A model generated the notes under the pieces. That model was given only the letters and a program-made list of their open reading frames with translations. It did no database searches and was not told the origin of the DNA. DNA of 61,047 nucleotides from Betaproteobacteria bacterium. Its GTDB lineage: Bacteria > Pseudomonadota > Gammaproteobacteria > Burkholderiales > SG8-39. The position numbers and the translations under genes were made by a program. The DNA lies in assembly GCA_029883975.1 (NCBI GenBank), contig JAOUIL010000008.1:1-61047 (forward strand), read 5' to 3'. Shown here in pieces: positions 6,767-22,777 of the stretch (position 1 is its first letter; each line of letters starts with the position of its first letter).

Positions 6767-8935
6767 TCAGCTCTCCGGCTTCCAGCGCTTCAAGAGCAGC
6801 GCGTTGGTGACCACGCTCACGCTGGAGAGCGCCATCGCGGCGCCCGCCACCACGGGGCTCAGGAACCCCAGCGCCGCGAGCGGGATGCCCACCACGTTGT
6901 AGAAGAACGCCCAGAACAGGTTCTGGCGGATCTTGGCGTAGGTGCGACGCGAGATGTCGATGGCCGCCGCGACGAGGCGCGGGTCGCCGCGCATCAGCGT
7001 CACGCCCGAGGCGTGCATCGCTGCGTCCGTACCGGAGCCCATGGCGAAACCCACGTCGGCCGCCGCAAGCGCCGGAGCGTCGTTGATGCCGTCGCCCACC
7101 ATGGCGACGGTGCCATGAGCTTCGTGCAGCGCCTGCACTTCGCGCGCCTTGTCTTCGGGCAGCACTTCGGCACGCACGTTCTTGATGCCTACGCGCGCCG
7201 CAATCGCTTCGGCCACCACGCGGCTGTCGCCGCTCACCATGACCGATTCCACGTGGCGGCTCGCAAGCTCTGCGACTGCCTGCGCAGCCTCGGGCTTCAG
7301 CTCGTCGCCGATGCCGAGGAGCGCCAGCGCTCTGCGCGCGTCACCGAGCTCGGCGAGCCAGGACACCGTCAGTCCTTCGCGTTCGAGCGCTGCCTGCCGG
7401 TCGGCGAGCGCCGACAGATCCACGCCGAGCTCGCGCATCCAGCGGCTCGAGCCGACGGCGAGCCGCCGCTCGCCGACGCGCGCTTCGATGCCGCGCCCCG
7501 GCGTCACCTTGGTCTCGGAGGCCGGGAGCGTCGCGGTCCGTTCCCTCTTCGCGGCCTCCGTCACCGCCTTGGCGAGCGGGTGCTCACTACCGGATTGCAC
7601 CGCGGCGGCGAGCGCGAGCGCCGGAGAGCGCTCTCCGCTTGCCGTCTCGAGCGCTACCAGCGTCGGCTTGCCCACCGTGAGCGTCCCGGTCTTGTCGAAG
7701 GCGACGACGCGCACCCGGTGCGCAATCTCGAGCGCCTCCGCGTCCTTGATCAGCACGCCGTGCTTCGCGGCGACGCCGGTGCCAGCGATCACGGCCGCCG
7801 GCGTCGCGAGCCCGAGCGCACAGGGGCAGGCGATCACCAAGACCGCCACGGCGTCGAGCACCGCGCGCTCCCAGTCTCCCGTACCGATCCCCCAGGCGGC
7901 GAGCGTCAACGCCGCAATGCCGAGCACCACCGGCACGAATACCGCGCTGACCTGGTCCACCAGCCGCTGGATCGGCGCCTTGCGCGCCTGCGCCGTCTCG
8001 ACCATCTCGATGATGCGCGCGAGCACCGACTGCGCGCCCACCGCCGTGGCGCGCACGACGATCAGGCCTTCGGCGTTCACCGAGCCGCCCGTCACACGCT
8101 CGCCGGGTCCTTTGCCGACCGGCAGGGATTCGCCGGTGATGAGCGACTCGTCCACATGCGTCGCGCCCTCCACGATCTCCCCGTCCGCGGCGACGCGCTC
8201 TGCGGGCCGCACCACCACGAGGTCGCCCACCTTGACGGATTCCACCGGGACGTCGATCTCCTGACCGTCGCGACGCACGCGCGCGCGCTCCGGGCGCAAG
8301 GCCTGCAGCGCGCGGATCGCCTCGCTCGCCTGGCGCTTGGCGCGGTGCTCGAGCCACTTGCCGAGCAGCACCAGCGTGACCACCGCGGCGCCCGCCTCGA
8401 AGTACAGATGCGGCACGCCGTGTTCGGCGTGGCGGATGAGCAGGTAGACCGAAAGCGCATAGGCCGCGCTCGTGCCGATCGCCACGAGCAGGTCCATATT
8501 GCCGGTGCGCGCGAGGAGCGCCTTCCAGCCGGCGCGGTAGAAGCGCGCGCCGAACACGAACTGCACGGGCGTGGCGAGCACGAGTTGCAGCCACCCCGGC
8601 AGCGCCCAGTGCATGCCGAAGGGATCGAGGGCCATCGGCACGAGCAACGGCAGAGTGAGCAGAGCCGATGCGGCCACCGGCCACCAGGAGCGGTCGGTGG
8701 AAGACGAGTGCGGCACGGGCGCAAGGCGCGCCTCGTAACCCGCCTTGTGTACGGCCTCCACCAGCGACTCGGGCCGCGCGCCGGCGGCGAACGTCACGGT
8801 CGCGGTCTCGGTCGCGAGATTGACCTCGGCGCTGCCCACGCCGGGCACCTTCTTCAGCGCCTTCTCCACGCGCGCCACGCAGGACGCGCAGGTCATGCCT
8901 TCGATCGGCAGGCGGATCTGGATGCTGGTGTCCAA
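6767..8935 (-). CDS. copA: Cu+-exporting P1B-type ATPase
   Basis: The product has about 722 residues from a TTG start at 8935, chosen because GAAAGGA lies 6-7 bases upstream. The longer frame from ATG 8989 would begin inside the predicted promoter. One N-terminal heavy-metal domain has GMTCASC (13-19). The core has TGES (267-270, actuator), CPC (370-372, transmembrane metal site), DKTGT (414-418, phosphorylation), SEHP (450-453) and GDGIND (615-620). YN (679-680) and MxxSS (701-705) are the other Cu(I) ligands of the P1B-1 class. It exports Cu(I) from the cytoplasm. The stop lies 2 bases before the cueR start. Confidence 0.96.
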   Translation of the reverse strand: MDTSIQIRLPIEGMTCASCVARVEKALKKVPGVGSAEVNLATETATVTFAAGARPESLVEAVHKAGYEARLAPVPHSSSTDRSWWPVAASALLTLPLLVPMALDPFGMHWALPGWLQLVLATPVQFVFGARFYRAGWKALLARTGNMDLLVAIGTSAAYALSVYLLIRHAEHGVPHLYFEAGAAVVTLVLLGKWLEHRAKRQASEAIRALQALRPERARVRRDGQEIDVPVESVKVGDLVVVRPAERVAADGEIVEGATHVDESLITGESLPVGKGPGERVTGGSVNAEGLIVVRATAVGAQSVLARIIEMVETAQARKAPIQRLVDQVSAVFVPVVLGIAALTLAAWGIGTGDWERAVLDAVAVLVIACPCALGLATPAAVIAGTGVAAKHGVLIKDAEALEIAHRVRVVAFDKTGTLTVGKPTLVALETASGERSPALALAAAVQSGSEHPLAKAVTEAAKRERTATLPASETKVTPGRGIEARVGERRLAVGSSRWMRELGVDLSALADRQAALEREGLTVSWLAELGDARRALALLGIGDELKPEAAQAVAELASRHVESVMVSGDSRVVAEAIAARVGIKNVRAEVLPEDKAREVQALHEAHGTVAMVGDGINDAPALAAADVGFAMGSGTDAAMHASGVTLMRGDPRLVAAAIDISRRTYAKIRQNLFWAFFYNVVGIPLAALGFLSPVVAGAAMALSSVSVVTNALLLKRWKPES

Positions 8936-8969
8936 GGCAGGTCCTTTCAGGTCGGCGTTCGACCCGTGC

Positions 8970-9000
8970 AGCCTGAAGTCTGCCACCATTGGAGGGTCAA
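8970..9000 (-). promoter_or_regulatory. MerR/CueR-type promoter of copA-cueR
   Basis: On the minus strand, -35 TTGACC (9000-8995), a 19-bp spacer with an imperfect CCTCC/GGTGG dyad and -10 CAGGCT (8975-8970). The predicted transcript starts near 8963, leaving a leader of about 28 bases before the TTG at 8935 and excluding ATG 8989 as a start. Confidence 0.68.
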
Positions 9001-9029
9001 GGCGGGGGAAAGGTTCGCGCCTTTGAGGT

Positions 9030-9071
9030 GGGTCAAGGGCTTGACCCTGCCCTTGTGGGAGGGTGGAGGCT
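9030..9071 (+). promoter_or_regulatory. MerR/CueR-type promoter of copZ with overlapping inverted repeat
   Basis: -35 TTGACC (9041-9046), a 19-bp spacer containing the dyad ACCCT (9044-9048)...AGGGT (9060-9064), and -10 GAGGCT (9066-9071). A perfect inverted repeat GGGTCAAG-GG-CTTGACCC (9030-9047) overlaps the -35 and places another TTGACC on the opposite strand. A second protein or a second CueR dimer may bind here. Confidence 0.68.
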
Positions 9072-9117
9072 GTGCGCCAGGCTCCGATCCGTGGAGCCTT
9101 GGATAACGGAGCTGGAG

Positions 9118-9315
9118 ATGATCGAACTGAAGGTACCGGACATGACCTGCGGGCACTGCGCCAGCACCATCACCAAGGCGGTGAAGGAGCTCGACGCCTC
9201 CGCCAAGGTCGAGGTGTCGCTGCCCGAGCATCGCGTGCGGGTGGACGGCAAGGCCTCCAAGGAAGACCTCGTGCGCAGCATCGCCGAGGCGGGCTACACC
9301 CCCGAAGCTATTTGA
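9118..9315 (+). CDS. copZ: CopZ-like copper chaperone
   Basis: The product has 65 residues and is a single heavy-metal-associated domain: '[17 protein letters not shown]' with the Cu(I)-binding MTCGHC (Cys11, Cys14) and the C-terminal 'AGYTPEAI'. A GGAG site lies directly upstream of ATG 9118. It is a cytosolic chaperone expected to deliver Cu(I) to the N-terminal domain of CopA, encoded divergently. Its stop overlaps the end of the convergent oxidoreductase gene by 8 bases. Confidence 0.93.
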   Translation: MIELKVPDMTCGHCASTITKAVKELDASAKVEVSLPEHRVRVDGKASKEDLVRSIAEAGYTPEAI

Positions 9316-10870
9316 GCCGGCCGCCGAGGTCGCGCAGCACTTCCCGCGCGCAATTGTGCCCGGGCGCACCTGTGACGCCGCCGCCAGGGTGCGCGCCCGA
9401 GCCGCACAGGTACAGCCCCTGGACGGGCGTGCGGTAATCCGCATGACCGAGCACCGGGCGCGCCGACCAAAGCTGGTCGAGCGTGAGCTGCCCGTGGAAG
9501 ATGTCCCCGCCGACCAGGCCGAACTCGCGCTCCAGATCGGCGGGCGAGAGCGCCGTGTGCGCGATCACGCTGGCGCGGAAGCCCGGCGCATGCGACTCCA
9601 CCACGTCGAAGATGCGCTCGACCGCCTCGGCCCTGCGCGTGTCCCAGTCCGCGTCCGGCGCGAAGTGCTGGGAAAACAGGCTCGCCACGTGCGCGCCCTT
9701 GGGCGCTAGCGTCTCGTCCAGCATGCTCGGAATGACCATCTCGACAATCGGCGCGCGCGCCATGCCTTGCGCGCGCGCATCGACGTACGCCCGGTCCATG
9801 TAGGCGAGCGAGGGCGCCATGATGATGCCGGACGCGTGGTGGGGCCCGGGCTCCGGACGGCAGGAAAAGCGCGGCAGCGCGGACAGGGCGACGTTCATGC
9901 GGAAGCTCGCCGAGCCGCACTTGTAGCGCTCGATGCGCTCGCGGAACTCCTTGTCGAGCAGCGACGGCTCCAGCAGGCGCAGGAAAAGCAGCTTCGGGTT
10001 GACGTTGGCGACGATAGCGCGCCCCGCGAGTTCGCGGCCGTCCTCGAGCCGCACCGAGCCCGGGCCGACGCGAGCCACCGGCGCCTCGCATTCGATCTCC
10101 ACGCCCAGGCGCCGCGCTTCGGCGGCCAGCGCTTCGCTGATCGCGCCCATGCCGCCGATGGCGTGACCCCAGAGGCCGCGCCGGCCATTCACCTCGCCGA
10201 AGCAATGATGCAGGAGGACATAGGCCGTGCCGGGCTGGTAGGGGCTGGCGTACGTGCCGACCACCGCGTCGAAGCCGAAGGCCGCCTTGACCGGCTCTGA
10301 CTCGAACCAGTCTTCCAGCCAGTCGGCCGCACTGCGCGCGAACAACCCGAGCAGGTCGCGGCGCGCGGGCATGTCGAGCGACTTCAGTCGCCGCGCCGTG
10401 CGCCAGGCCGAGAGCGCATCGCGCCAGCCGCCGCCGGCGTTCGGCGGCGTGTCCAGCACCATGGCACGCAGCACGTCCGCGACCCGGTTGAGCCGCTCCC
10501 AGTACGCGGTGATGCGCAGGGCGTCGCGCGCCGAATACTTGCCGAACTCGCGCCGCGTGGCGTCCAGCCCCCCGCCGATGGCGAGATAACCGCCCGCGAG
10601 CGGCAGGAAGTTCGACAAGGGGCGCTCGACGATGCGCAGCCCGTGCTCGGCGAGCCGCAGCTCGCGGATCACTTTCGCCTGCAGCAAGCTCACGGTGTAG
10701 GCGGCCACCGAGTTGCGGAATCCGGGGTGGAATTCCTCGGTGACCGCGGCGCCGCCGACGCGCGCGCGGCGCTCCAGAACCTTCACCTTCAGCCCGCCGC
10801 GCGCGAGGTAGCAGGCGCAGGCGAGTCCATTGTGCCCGGCGCCGACGACGAGCGCGTCGTAGCCGCTCAC
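9308..10870 (-). CDS. NAD(P)/FAD-dependent oxidoreductase, phytoene desaturase/PYROXD2-like
   Basis: The product has about 520 residues from GTG 10870, four bases after the glmS stop. The N-terminal FAD-binding motif is VVGAGHNGLACACYLARGG (8-26) with the ribose-binding Glu33 of 'VLERRARVGG'. The end 'GSGAHPGGGVTGAPGHNCAR' is the typical FAD-contacting C-terminal motif of the CrtI/PYROXD2 amine-oxidase-like family. The substrate is unknown. Position suggests co-transcription with glmU-glmS, but a functional link to amino-sugar synthesis is not evident. Longer frames upstream overlap glmS and are not needed. Confidence 0.85.
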   Translation of the reverse strand: MSGYDALVVGAGHNGLACACYLARGGLKVKVLERRARVGGAAVTEEFHPGFRNSVAAYTVSLLQAKVIRELRLAEHGLRIVERPLSNFLPLAGGYLAIGGGLDATRREFGKYSARDALRITAYWERLNRVADVLRAMVLDTPPNAGGGWRDALSAWRTARRLKSLDMPARRDLLGLFARSAADWLEDWFESEPVKAAFGFDAVVGTYASPYQPGTAYVLLHHCFGEVNGRRGLWGHAIGGMGAISEALAAEARRLGVEIECEAPVARVGPGSVRLEDGRELAGRAIVANVNPKLLFLRLLEPSLLDKEFRERIERYKCGSASFRMNVALSALPRFSCRPEPGPHHASGIIMAPSLAYMDRAYVDARAQGMARAPIVEMVIPSMLDETLAPKGAHVASLFSQHFAPDADWDTRRAEAVERIFDVVESHAPGFRASVIAHTALSPADLEREFGLVGGDIFHGQLTLDQLWSARPVLGHADYRTPVQGLYLCGSGAHPGGGVTGAPGHNCAREVLRDLGGRLK

Positions 10871-10874
10871 CGGC

Positions 10875-12692
10875 TCACTCGACCGTGACGGACTTCGCCA
10901 GATTGCGCGGCTTGTCGACGTCGGTGCCGCGCGCAAGTGCCGCGTGGTACGCGAGCAGCTGCAGCGGCACCACGTGCAGGATCGGCGAGAGCAGTCCGTA
11001 ATGCTCCGGCAGACGGATGACGTGCATGCCTTCCTGCGGCGCGATGCGCGTATCGGCGTCCGCCAGCACGTAAAGTTCGCCGCCGCGCGCGCGCACTTCC
11101 TGCATGTTCGATTTCACCTTCTCCAGCAGCGTGTCGTTCGGCGCCACCGTCACCACCGGCATGTCCTCGGTGACCAGCGCCAGCGGCCCGTGCTTGAGCT
11201 CGCCCGCCGGGTAGGCCTCGGCGTGGATGTAGGAGATCTCCTTCAGCTTCAGCGCGCCTTCCAGCGCGATAGGGTAGTGCAGCCCGCGCCCGAGGAACAG
11301 CGCGTGCTCCTTCTTCGCGAAGCGCTCGGCCCAGGCGATCAGTTGCGGCTCGAGCGCGAGCGCCGCGGCGATCGCGTTCGGCAGGTGGCGCAGCCGCCGC
11401 AGATGCTCCTTCTCCGCGCGCGCCGGCAGCCGCCGGCGCAGCTTGGCCAGCACGAGCGCGAGCAGGAACAGCCCCGCGAGCTGCGTGGTGAATGCCTTGG
11501 TGGAGGCGACGCCGATCTCCGTCCCGGCGCGCGTGAGGAACTGCATCTTCGTCTCGCGCACCATGGCGCTCGTCGGCACGTTGCACACCGCGAGGCTGCG
11601 CTTCTGCCCCAGCTTGCGCGCGTGGCGCAGCGCGGCGAGCGTATCGGCGGTCTCTCCCGACTGCGAGACCACCACCACGAGCGCATCCTTGTCCGGGACG
11701 CTGGCGCGGTAGCGGTATTCGCTTGCGATCTCCACCTGCGTCGGCAAGCGGGCGAGCGACTCGATCCAGTGCTTGGCCGTCAGCCCGGCGTAGTAGCTCG
11801 TGCCGCAGGCGAGCACCAGCACGCTCTTCGCGCCGCGCAGCATCCTGGCGGCCTCCTTGCCGAAAGGCGCGGGTGTCACGCTCTCGACGCCTTCCAGCGT
11901 ATCGGCGAGCGCGCCGGGCTGCTCGAAGATCTCCTTCTGCATGTAGTGCCGGTAGGGCCCGAGATCCACCTTCGAAGCGCCCGCCTGCACGGTGCGCACC
12001 GGGCGTCGCGCCTCGCGATCCGAGGCGTCGCGCACCCTGAAGCCGCCCAGGTCGATCTCCGCGACATCGCCTTCTTCGAGGAAGGCGATGCGCTCGGTGG
12101 TGCCGGCAAGCGCCAGCGCGTCCGAGGCGAGGAACATCTCTCCCTCGCCGACGCCGACCACCAGCGGACTGCCGGCCCGCGCGCCGACCACGCTGTGCGG
12201 CCGGTCCGAAGCCACCACGGCGATGGCGTAGGCGCCCGTGAGGCGCTTGACGGCGCGCCGCACCGCCTGGAACAGGTCGCCGTCGTACAGGCTGTGCACG
12301 AGGTGCGCCACGACCTCGGTGTCGGTCTGGCTGTCGAACTCGTAGCCCGCGGCCTTCAGCTGCGCGCGCAGCTCCTCGTAGTTCTCGATGATGCCGTTAT
12401 GCACGAGTGCGATTTGCCCGCGCGACATCATCGGGTGGGCGTTGTGCGTGGCCGGCGCGCCATGCGTCGCCCAGCGCGTGTGCGCGATGCCCGTGTCGGC
12501 GGCAAGCTTCCGGCTGCGCACCTGGCTAGCGAGATCCTCTACGCGCGCGACGCTGCGCACGCGCTCGAGCGCCCCGTCCGTCAGCGCCGCGACGCCGCAG
12601 GAGTCGTAGCCGCGGTACTCCAGGCGCCGCAGTCCCTCGATCAGCACCGGCACAATGTCGCGCCGCGCCGCGGCGCCCACGATTCCACACAT
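10875..12692 (-). CDS. glmS: Glutamine-fructose-6-phosphate aminotransferase (isomerizing)
   Basis: The product has 605 residues, the normal GlmS length. It starts [12 protein letters not shown], where Cys2 becomes the N-terminal nucleophile of the glutaminase domain. Glutaminase motifs '[14 protein letters not shown]' and '[10 protein letters not shown]' are present. Two SIS sugar-isomerase domains follow ('[11 protein letters not shown]', '[15 protein letters not shown]'), and the C-terminus ends KSVTVE as usual. It makes glucosamine-6-phosphate, the first step to UDP-GlcNAc. The start is 2 bases after the glmU stop, so both enzymes of the pathway are coupled. Confidence 0.97.
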   Translation of the reverse strand: MCGIVGAAARRDIVPVLIEGLRRLEYRGYDSCGVAALTDGALERVRSVARVEDLASQVRSRKLAADTGIAHTRWATHGAPATHNAHPMMSRGQIALVHNGIIENYEELRAQLKAAGYEFDSQTDTEVVAHLVHSLYDGDLFQAVRRAVKRLTGAYAIAVVASDRPHSVVGARAGSPLVVGVGEGEMFLASDALALAGTTERIAFLEEGDVAEIDLGGFRVRDASDREARRPVRTVQAGASKVDLGPYRHYMQKEIFEQPGALADTLEGVESVTPAPFGKEAARMLRGAKSVLVLACGTSYYAGLTAKHWIESLARLPTQVEIASEYRYRASVPDKDALVVVVSQSGETADTLAALRHARKLGQKRSLAVCNVPTSAMVRETKMQFLTRAGTEIGVASTKAFTTQLAGLFLLALVLAKLRRRLPARAEKEHLRRLRHLPNAIAAALALEPQLIAWAERFAKKEHALFLGRGLHYPIALEGALKLKEISYIHAEAYPAGELKHGPLALVTEDMPVVTVAPNDTLLEKVKSNMQEVRARGGELYVLADADTRIAPQEGMHVIRLPEHYGLLSPILHVVPLQLLAYHAALARGTDVDKPRNLAKSVTVE

Positions 12693-12694
12693 GG

Positions 12695-14053
12695 CTATTT
12701 CTTCTTTGGTGCCTTCCAGTTCGGCAGCGACACCTGCTTGGCGCGCGCCACGGTGAGCTGGCCGGGCGGCGTCGTCTTCGAGATGGTCGAGCCGGCGCCG
12801 ATGTAGGAGCCCCGCGCGATCGTCACGGGCGCCACCAGCGTCGCGTCCGAGCCGATGAACGAGTCGTCCTCGATGACCGTGCGGTGCTTGGCCGCGCCGT
12901 CGTAGTTGCAGGTGATCGTGCCGGCGCCGATGTTCACGCGCGCCCCGACCTCCGCGTCGCCGATGTAAGACAGGTGGTTGGCCTTCGAGCCCGTGCCAAT
13001 GCGGCTCGCCTTCACCTCGACGAAGTTGCCGATGTGCACCTGGTCGCCGAGGGTCACCCCGGGCCTGGTCCTCGAGAAAGGCCCGATCCGGCAGCGCTCG
13101 CCGATGGTGGCCTCGTCGAGCTGCGTGAACGCGAGTATCTCGGTGTCGGCGCCGACCGTCACGTTGCGCAGTACACAATTCGGGCCCACGCGCACGCGGT
13201 CGCCGAGCCGCACCGCGCCCTCGAAGACGCAGTTCACATCGATCTGCACGTCGCGGCCGCAGGCGAGATCGCCGCGCACGTCTACGCGCCAGAGGTCGGC
13301 GAGGGCGACGCCCGCCTCGAGCAGCTTCTTCGCCTGCGCATTCTGGTAGGCGCGCTCGAGAATCGCGAGCTCATGCCGCGAATTGACGCCGGCGACCTCC
13401 CAGGGGTCCTGCGCCTCTACCACGGCAATGGTGACCCCGTCCTTCGCGGCGAGCGCGATCACGTCGGTGAGGTAGTACTCCTTCTGCGCGTTCGCAGGCT
13501 TCACGTGCGCCAGCCATTTCCCCAGCCGCTCCGCAGGCGCGGCGAGAAAGCCAGCGTACCACTCGCGGATGCGCAGTTCGCGCGCAGTGGCATCCTTGTG
13601 CTCTACGATGCGCCGCACGCGCTTGCGCGCGTCCCGCACCACGCGCCCGTACCCGGTCGCATCGGTGAGGTCTGAAGTGCAGATGGCCAGTCCGCCGCGC
13701 GACGCGTCCACGAGGCGCTGCAGCGTCTCCGCGCGCACCAGCGGTATGTCGCCGTTCAGCACCAGCACGCGCGCGCCGCGCGCCACCTTGGGCATTGCCT
13801 GCGCCAGGGCGTGACCGGTGCCGAGCTGCCGATCCTGCTCCACCCACTCGACTTCCTCGCCGCCGAACGACGAGCGCACTTCTGCGCCGCCGTGTCCATG
13901 CACGACCAGGATCTGCTGCGGCTTGAGGGCGCGCGCGGCGTCCAGCACATGCGCGAGCAGCGGACGGCCCGCCAGCCGATGCAGCACTTTCGGCAGCGCC
14001 GAATGCATGCGCTTCCCTTGCCCGGCGGCGAGCACGACCACGGCGAGGCTCAT
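12695..14053 (-). CDS. glmU: Bifunctional GlcNAc-1-P uridylyltransferase / GlcN-1-P acetyltransferase
   Basis: The product has 452 residues from ATG 14053, matching the usual length. The uridylyltransferase domain starts '[20 protein letters not shown]' with 'LNGDIPLV' as the metal-site region. From about residue 250 the sequence becomes the hexapeptide-repeat left-handed beta-helix of the acetyltransferase, ending 'NWKAPKKK'. Two start choices exist. ATG 14077 has AAGGAG 9 bases upstream, while ATG 14053 fits the family and has TAGAAT (14067-14062) only 8 bases ahead, suggesting a leaderless transcript. It works directly before GlmS in the UDP-GlcNAc pathway. Confidence 0.95.
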   Translation of the reverse strand: MSLAVVVLAAGQGKRMHSALPKVLHRLAGRPLLAHVLDAARALKPQQILVVHGHGGAEVRSSFGGEEVEWVEQDRQLGTGHALAQAMPKVARGARVLVLNGDIPLVRAETLQRLVDASRGGLAICTSDLTDATGYGRVVRDARKRVRRIVEHKDATARELRIREWYAGFLAAPAERLGKWLAHVKPANAQKEYYLTDVIALAAKDGVTIAVVEAQDPWEVAGVNSRHELAILERAYQNAQAKKLLEAGVALADLWRVDVRGDLACGRDVQIDVNCVFEGAVRLGDRVRVGPNCVLRNVTVGADTEILAFTQLDEATIGERCRIGPFSRTRPGVTLGDQVHIGNFVEVKASRIGTGSKANHLSYIGDAEVGARVNIGAGTITCNYDGAAKHRTVIEDDSFIGSDATLVAPVTIARGSYIGAGSTISKTTPPGQLTVARAKQVSLPNWKAPKKK

Positions 14054-14148
14054 GGCGCTGGATTCTAGCATCGGCATCCCGGCGAACTCCTTGAAAGATC
14101 ATAAGAAAGCGCCGTAACATGACAGTCCGATGACAGTGGCACGTCCCC

Positions 14149-14841
14149 GTGAATAGCGAAACTCTCGAGATCGTGTTCAGACTGGTGGCGGCGCTCGCGG
14201 CCGGCGGCATCATCGGACTGGAGCGCAGCTTTCGCGGCCGCGCGGCGGGATTTCGCACGCACGCGCTCGTCTGCCTCGCCTCGAGCCTTCTGATGCTCGT
14301 CACCGTCTTTGAGCATCAGTGGTTCGCCCAGCAGGCAGGCTCGCGCGTGGTGGTGGACCCGACGCGCATGGCGCAGGGGATCATGACGGGCATCGGCTTT
14401 CTGGGCGCCGGCGTCATCGTCAAGGAAGGCCTGACAGTGCGCGGGCTGACGACCGCGGCCTCGATCTGGGTGACCGCCGCGATCGGGATCCTGACCGGCA
14501 TCGGCTTTTACTTCGCCGCGGGCATCGGCGTGGTCCTGACGCTCGGCACGCTGTCGGTGTTCCGCTGGATCGAAGGGCGCATGCCGACGGAACTGTATGC
14601 CAACTTCTCGGTGCGCTTTGCGCGCGACGCGGTGATGCCGGAAGCCGAACTGCGCGCCCTGGTAGGCCGCCACGGCTTTTCCGTGGCCAATCTTAACTAC
14701 CGCCTGCTGAGCGAGGGTGGCCAGATCGAGTATCGCATGGTGCTGCGCGCGCTCAAGGCCGACCGCTTGCGAGCGCTGGCGGAATCCCTTAACGCCGAGG
14801 CCGGCGTCCTGGAATACCGCATCTCCCCGACGAGCGACTGA
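14149..14841 (+). CDS. MgtC/SapB family membrane protein
   Basis: The product has 230 residues from GTG 14149; no strong ribosome site is visible. The N-terminal half has four to five membrane segments with the MgtC signature: 'GGIIGLERSFRGRAAGFRTH' (19-38), 'GIMTGIGFLGAGVIVKEG' and 'TTAASIWVTAAIGI'. A soluble C-terminal domain from about 150, 'ELYANFSVRFARDAVMPE', resembles the ACT-like tail of this family. MgtC proteins modulate Mg2+ homeostasis and ATP synthase in pathogens; SapB-like versions in environmental bacteria are uncharacterised. It is convergent with gltD, 1 base apart. Confidence 0.88.
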   Translation: MNSETLEIVFRLVAALAAGGIIGLERSFRGRAAGFRTHALVCLASSLLMLVTVFEHQWFAQQAGSRVVVDPTRMAQGIMTGIGFLGAGVIVKEGLTVRGLTTAASIWVTAAIGILTGIGFYFAAGIGVVLTLGTLSVFRWIEGRMPTELYANFSVRFARDAVMPEAELRALVGRHGFSVANLNYRLLSEGGQIEYRMVLRALKADRLRALAESLNAEAGVLEYRISPTSD

Positions 14842-14842
14842 C

Positions 14843-20950
<6,108 letters not shown>

Positions 20951-20952
20951 AG

Positions 20953-20969
20953 GCAAATCTCTGATTTGC
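20953..20969 (-). promoter_or_regulatory. Inverted repeat over the gltB ribosome-binding region
   Basis: A perfect 7-bp inverted repeat, GCAAATC-AGA-GATTTGC on the minus strand, ends 2 bases before the gltB ATG. The only purine-rich candidate ribosome site (CAGAGA) lies in the loop and second arm. It could be a hairpin limiting translation or a dyad for a DNA-binding regulator. Confidence 0.5.
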
Positions 20970-21023
20970 AGTGCGTTTCGCTCAAGTTCGCCGCTATGCA
21001 CAAAAACAGCGGCAATGCGGTCG

Positions 21024-21052
21024 AATATACCCGCGGAACCTAGCGTCAACAA
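21024..21052 (-). promoter_or_regulatory. Candidate gltBD promoter
   Basis: On the minus strand, TTGTTG (21052-21047) and TATATT (21029-21024) are 17 bp apart in the 123-base gap between aroB and gltB. The -10 is good and the -35 weak. It would give a leader of about 65 bases containing the inverted repeat. Confidence 0.35.
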
Positions 21053-21073
21053 GGGCTTCCGGCTTAGCGCCGG

Positions 21074-22183
21074 CTACCGCGACGCAGCAGTCTGCGGCTT
21101 GGCGCTGGCGGCGGCGATCGCCGCGCGAACGTCCCGCTCCTCGAGGTCGTGGCGCAGGATGGCCTGTCCGATCCCTTGCAGCACCACGTAGCGAATGCGG
21201 CCGGCGGAGGCTTTCTTGTCGCCCGCCATCAGCTCGAGGTAGCGCTCCCAGGCGAGTGGCGGCCCTTGGACGGGTAGGCCTGCCCGCTGCACGAGCCGCT
21301 TCAGCCGCGCCGCGTCGTCCGCCGCAAGCATGCCGGCGCGCACGGACAGCTCCGCCGCCATCACCATCCCCGCAGCCACGGCCTCGCCGTGCAGCCAGGC
21401 GCCGTATCCGGCGCCCGCCTCGATGGCATGGCCGAAGGTATGCCCGAAGTTGAGCAACGCCCGCGGTCCCGACTCGCGCTCGTCGGCCGCGACCACCTGT
21501 GCTTTCAACTCGCACGAGCGGCGCACGACGTGCGACAGCGCCTCGGTATCGCGCGCGAGCAGCCGCTCGAGGTGCGACTCCAACCAGGACACGAGTTCTG
21601 CGTCGAGCGCGAAGCCGTGCTTGATGACCTCGGCGATGCCTGCACGCAGCTCCCGGTCAGGCAGCGTGGCGAGCGTGCCCACGTCCGCGACGACGGCCAC
21701 CGGCTGATGGAAGGCGCCGATCATGTTCTTGCCGCGCGCATGGTTCACGGCGGTCTTGCCGCCCACGGACGAATCCACCTGCGCGAGCAGAGTGGTCGGC
21801 ACTTGCAGGAAATCGATGCCGCGCTGGTAGACAGCGGCGGCGAAACCCGCCAGGTCGCCCACCACCCCGCCGCCCAGGGCGACGATCAGGCCATCGCGGC
21901 CGATGCGCGCGGCCAGCAGTCCGTCGAACACGCGCTCGAGCGTGGCCCAGCTCTTGGCCGACTCGCCATCCTCCACCAGCACTTCCGTTGCCACCTGCGC
22001 CCCTGCGCGCCCCAATGCGGCCTTCACGCGCGCGCTGTATATCGGCGCGACCACCGTGTTGCTGACCACGGCCACGCGCCCGCCGCGCAAGTGGGAGCGA
22101 TAGAGCGGCTCCGCGTCGAGCGCGCCGGCGCCGATGTGAATCGGGTAGGCGCGCCGGCCGAGTTCTACGCGGACAGTTTCCAT
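21074..22183 (-). CDS. aroB: 3-dehydroquinate synthase
   Basis: The product has 369 residues, the usual length. The NAD-binding motif '[20 protein letters not shown]' and the following '[20 protein letters not shown]' are the AroB signature. Metal ligands are in '[12 protein letters not shown]' and '[11 protein letters not shown]'. The enzyme converts DAHP to 3-dehydroquinate, the second step of the shikimate pathway. The start overlaps the end of aroK by 19 bases, so the two are coupled. Confidence 0.97.
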   Translation of the reverse strand: METVRVELGRRAYPIHIGAGALDAEPLYRSHLRGGRVAVVSNTVVAPIYSARVKAALGRAGAQVATEVLVEDGESAKSWATLERVFDGLLAARIGRDGLIVALGGGVVGDLAGFAAAVYQRGIDFLQVPTTLLAQVDSSVGGKTAVNHARGKNMIGAFHQPVAVVADVGTLATLPDRELRAGIAEVIKHGFALDAELVSWLESHLERLLARDTEALSHVVRRSCELKAQVVAADERESGPRALLNFGHTFGHAIEAGAGYGAWLHGEAVAAGMVMAAELSVRAGMLAADDAARLKRLVQRAGLPVQGPPLAWERYLELMAGDKKASAGRIRYVVLQGIGQAILRHDLEERDVRAAIAAASAKPQTAASR

Positions 22184-22698
22184 GTCTCCTTCAGCCGCCC
22201 CAGGACTTCACGCGCGAGGTTCTGCACGCTCTGTCGTCCCGTGTCCATCACGATGTCGGCGACCTCGCGATACAGCGGGTCACGCACCCCGTACAGCTCG
22301 CGCATGCGCGCCAGCGGATCCGGCGTCGCGAGCAGAGGTCGGTTCCGGTCCTGCCGCACGCGCTCGTAGAGCGCGTCGGGCGGCGCATGCAGGTAAACGA
22401 CCGTGCCGCGCGCCGCCAGCAGGCGGCGATTGACCTCGGCGAGGATCGCGCCGCCACCGGTCGCCAGCACCACGTCGTGCTGCGCCGTCAGCTCGGCGAG
22501 CACCGCCGACTCGCGCGCGCGAAATCCCGCCTCGCCCTCGATGTCGAAGATCACCGCGATCTTCACGCCGCAGCGTCGCTCCACCTCGTGGTCGGAATCG
22601 AAGAAGGCGCGCTTCAGCCGGCGCGCCAGCAGCCGCCCCGCGGTGGTCTTGCCGGCCCCCATCATGCCGACCAGGAATACATTGCGCGCGCCGTGCAT
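22165..22698 (-). CDS. aroK: Shikimate kinase
   Basis: The product has 177 residues from ATG 22698. The P-loop is '[12 protein letters not shown]' (11-22), the substrate site has '[13 protein letters not shown]' and 'ATGGGAIL', and the lid region has 'RQDRNRPLL'. It phosphorylates shikimate in aromatic amino acid synthesis. AGGAG is only 1 base from the ATG, too close for a normal ribosome site, while TACAAT (22710-22705) lies 6 bases upstream. A leaderless start is possible. The gene lies just downstream of the pilQ terminator. Confidence 0.94.
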   Translation of the reverse strand: MHGARNVFLVGMMGAGKTTAGRLLARRLKRAFFDSDHEVERRCGVKIAVIFDIEGEAGFRARESAVLAELTAQHDVVLATGGGAILAEVNRRLLAARGTVVYLHAPPDALYERVRQDRNRPLLATPDPLARMRELYGVRDPLYREVADIVMDTGRQSVQNLAREVLGRLKETWKLSA

Positions 22699-22720
22699 GC
22701 TCCTATTGTAGGACTTGCGC

Positions 22721-22749
22721 AAACAAAAACGGCCAGGCGAGCCTGGCCG
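22721..22749 (-). terminator. Intrinsic terminator after pilQ
   Basis: On the minus strand a CGGCCAGGC / GCCTGGCCG stem (22749-22730) is followed by GTTTTTGTTT. It lies between the pilQ stop (22778) and the aroK start (22698), so pilMNOPQ transcription should mostly end before aroK. Confidence 0.82.
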
Positions 22750-22777
22750 TGTCCCACAAGGAGATCTGGCAAAGAAT

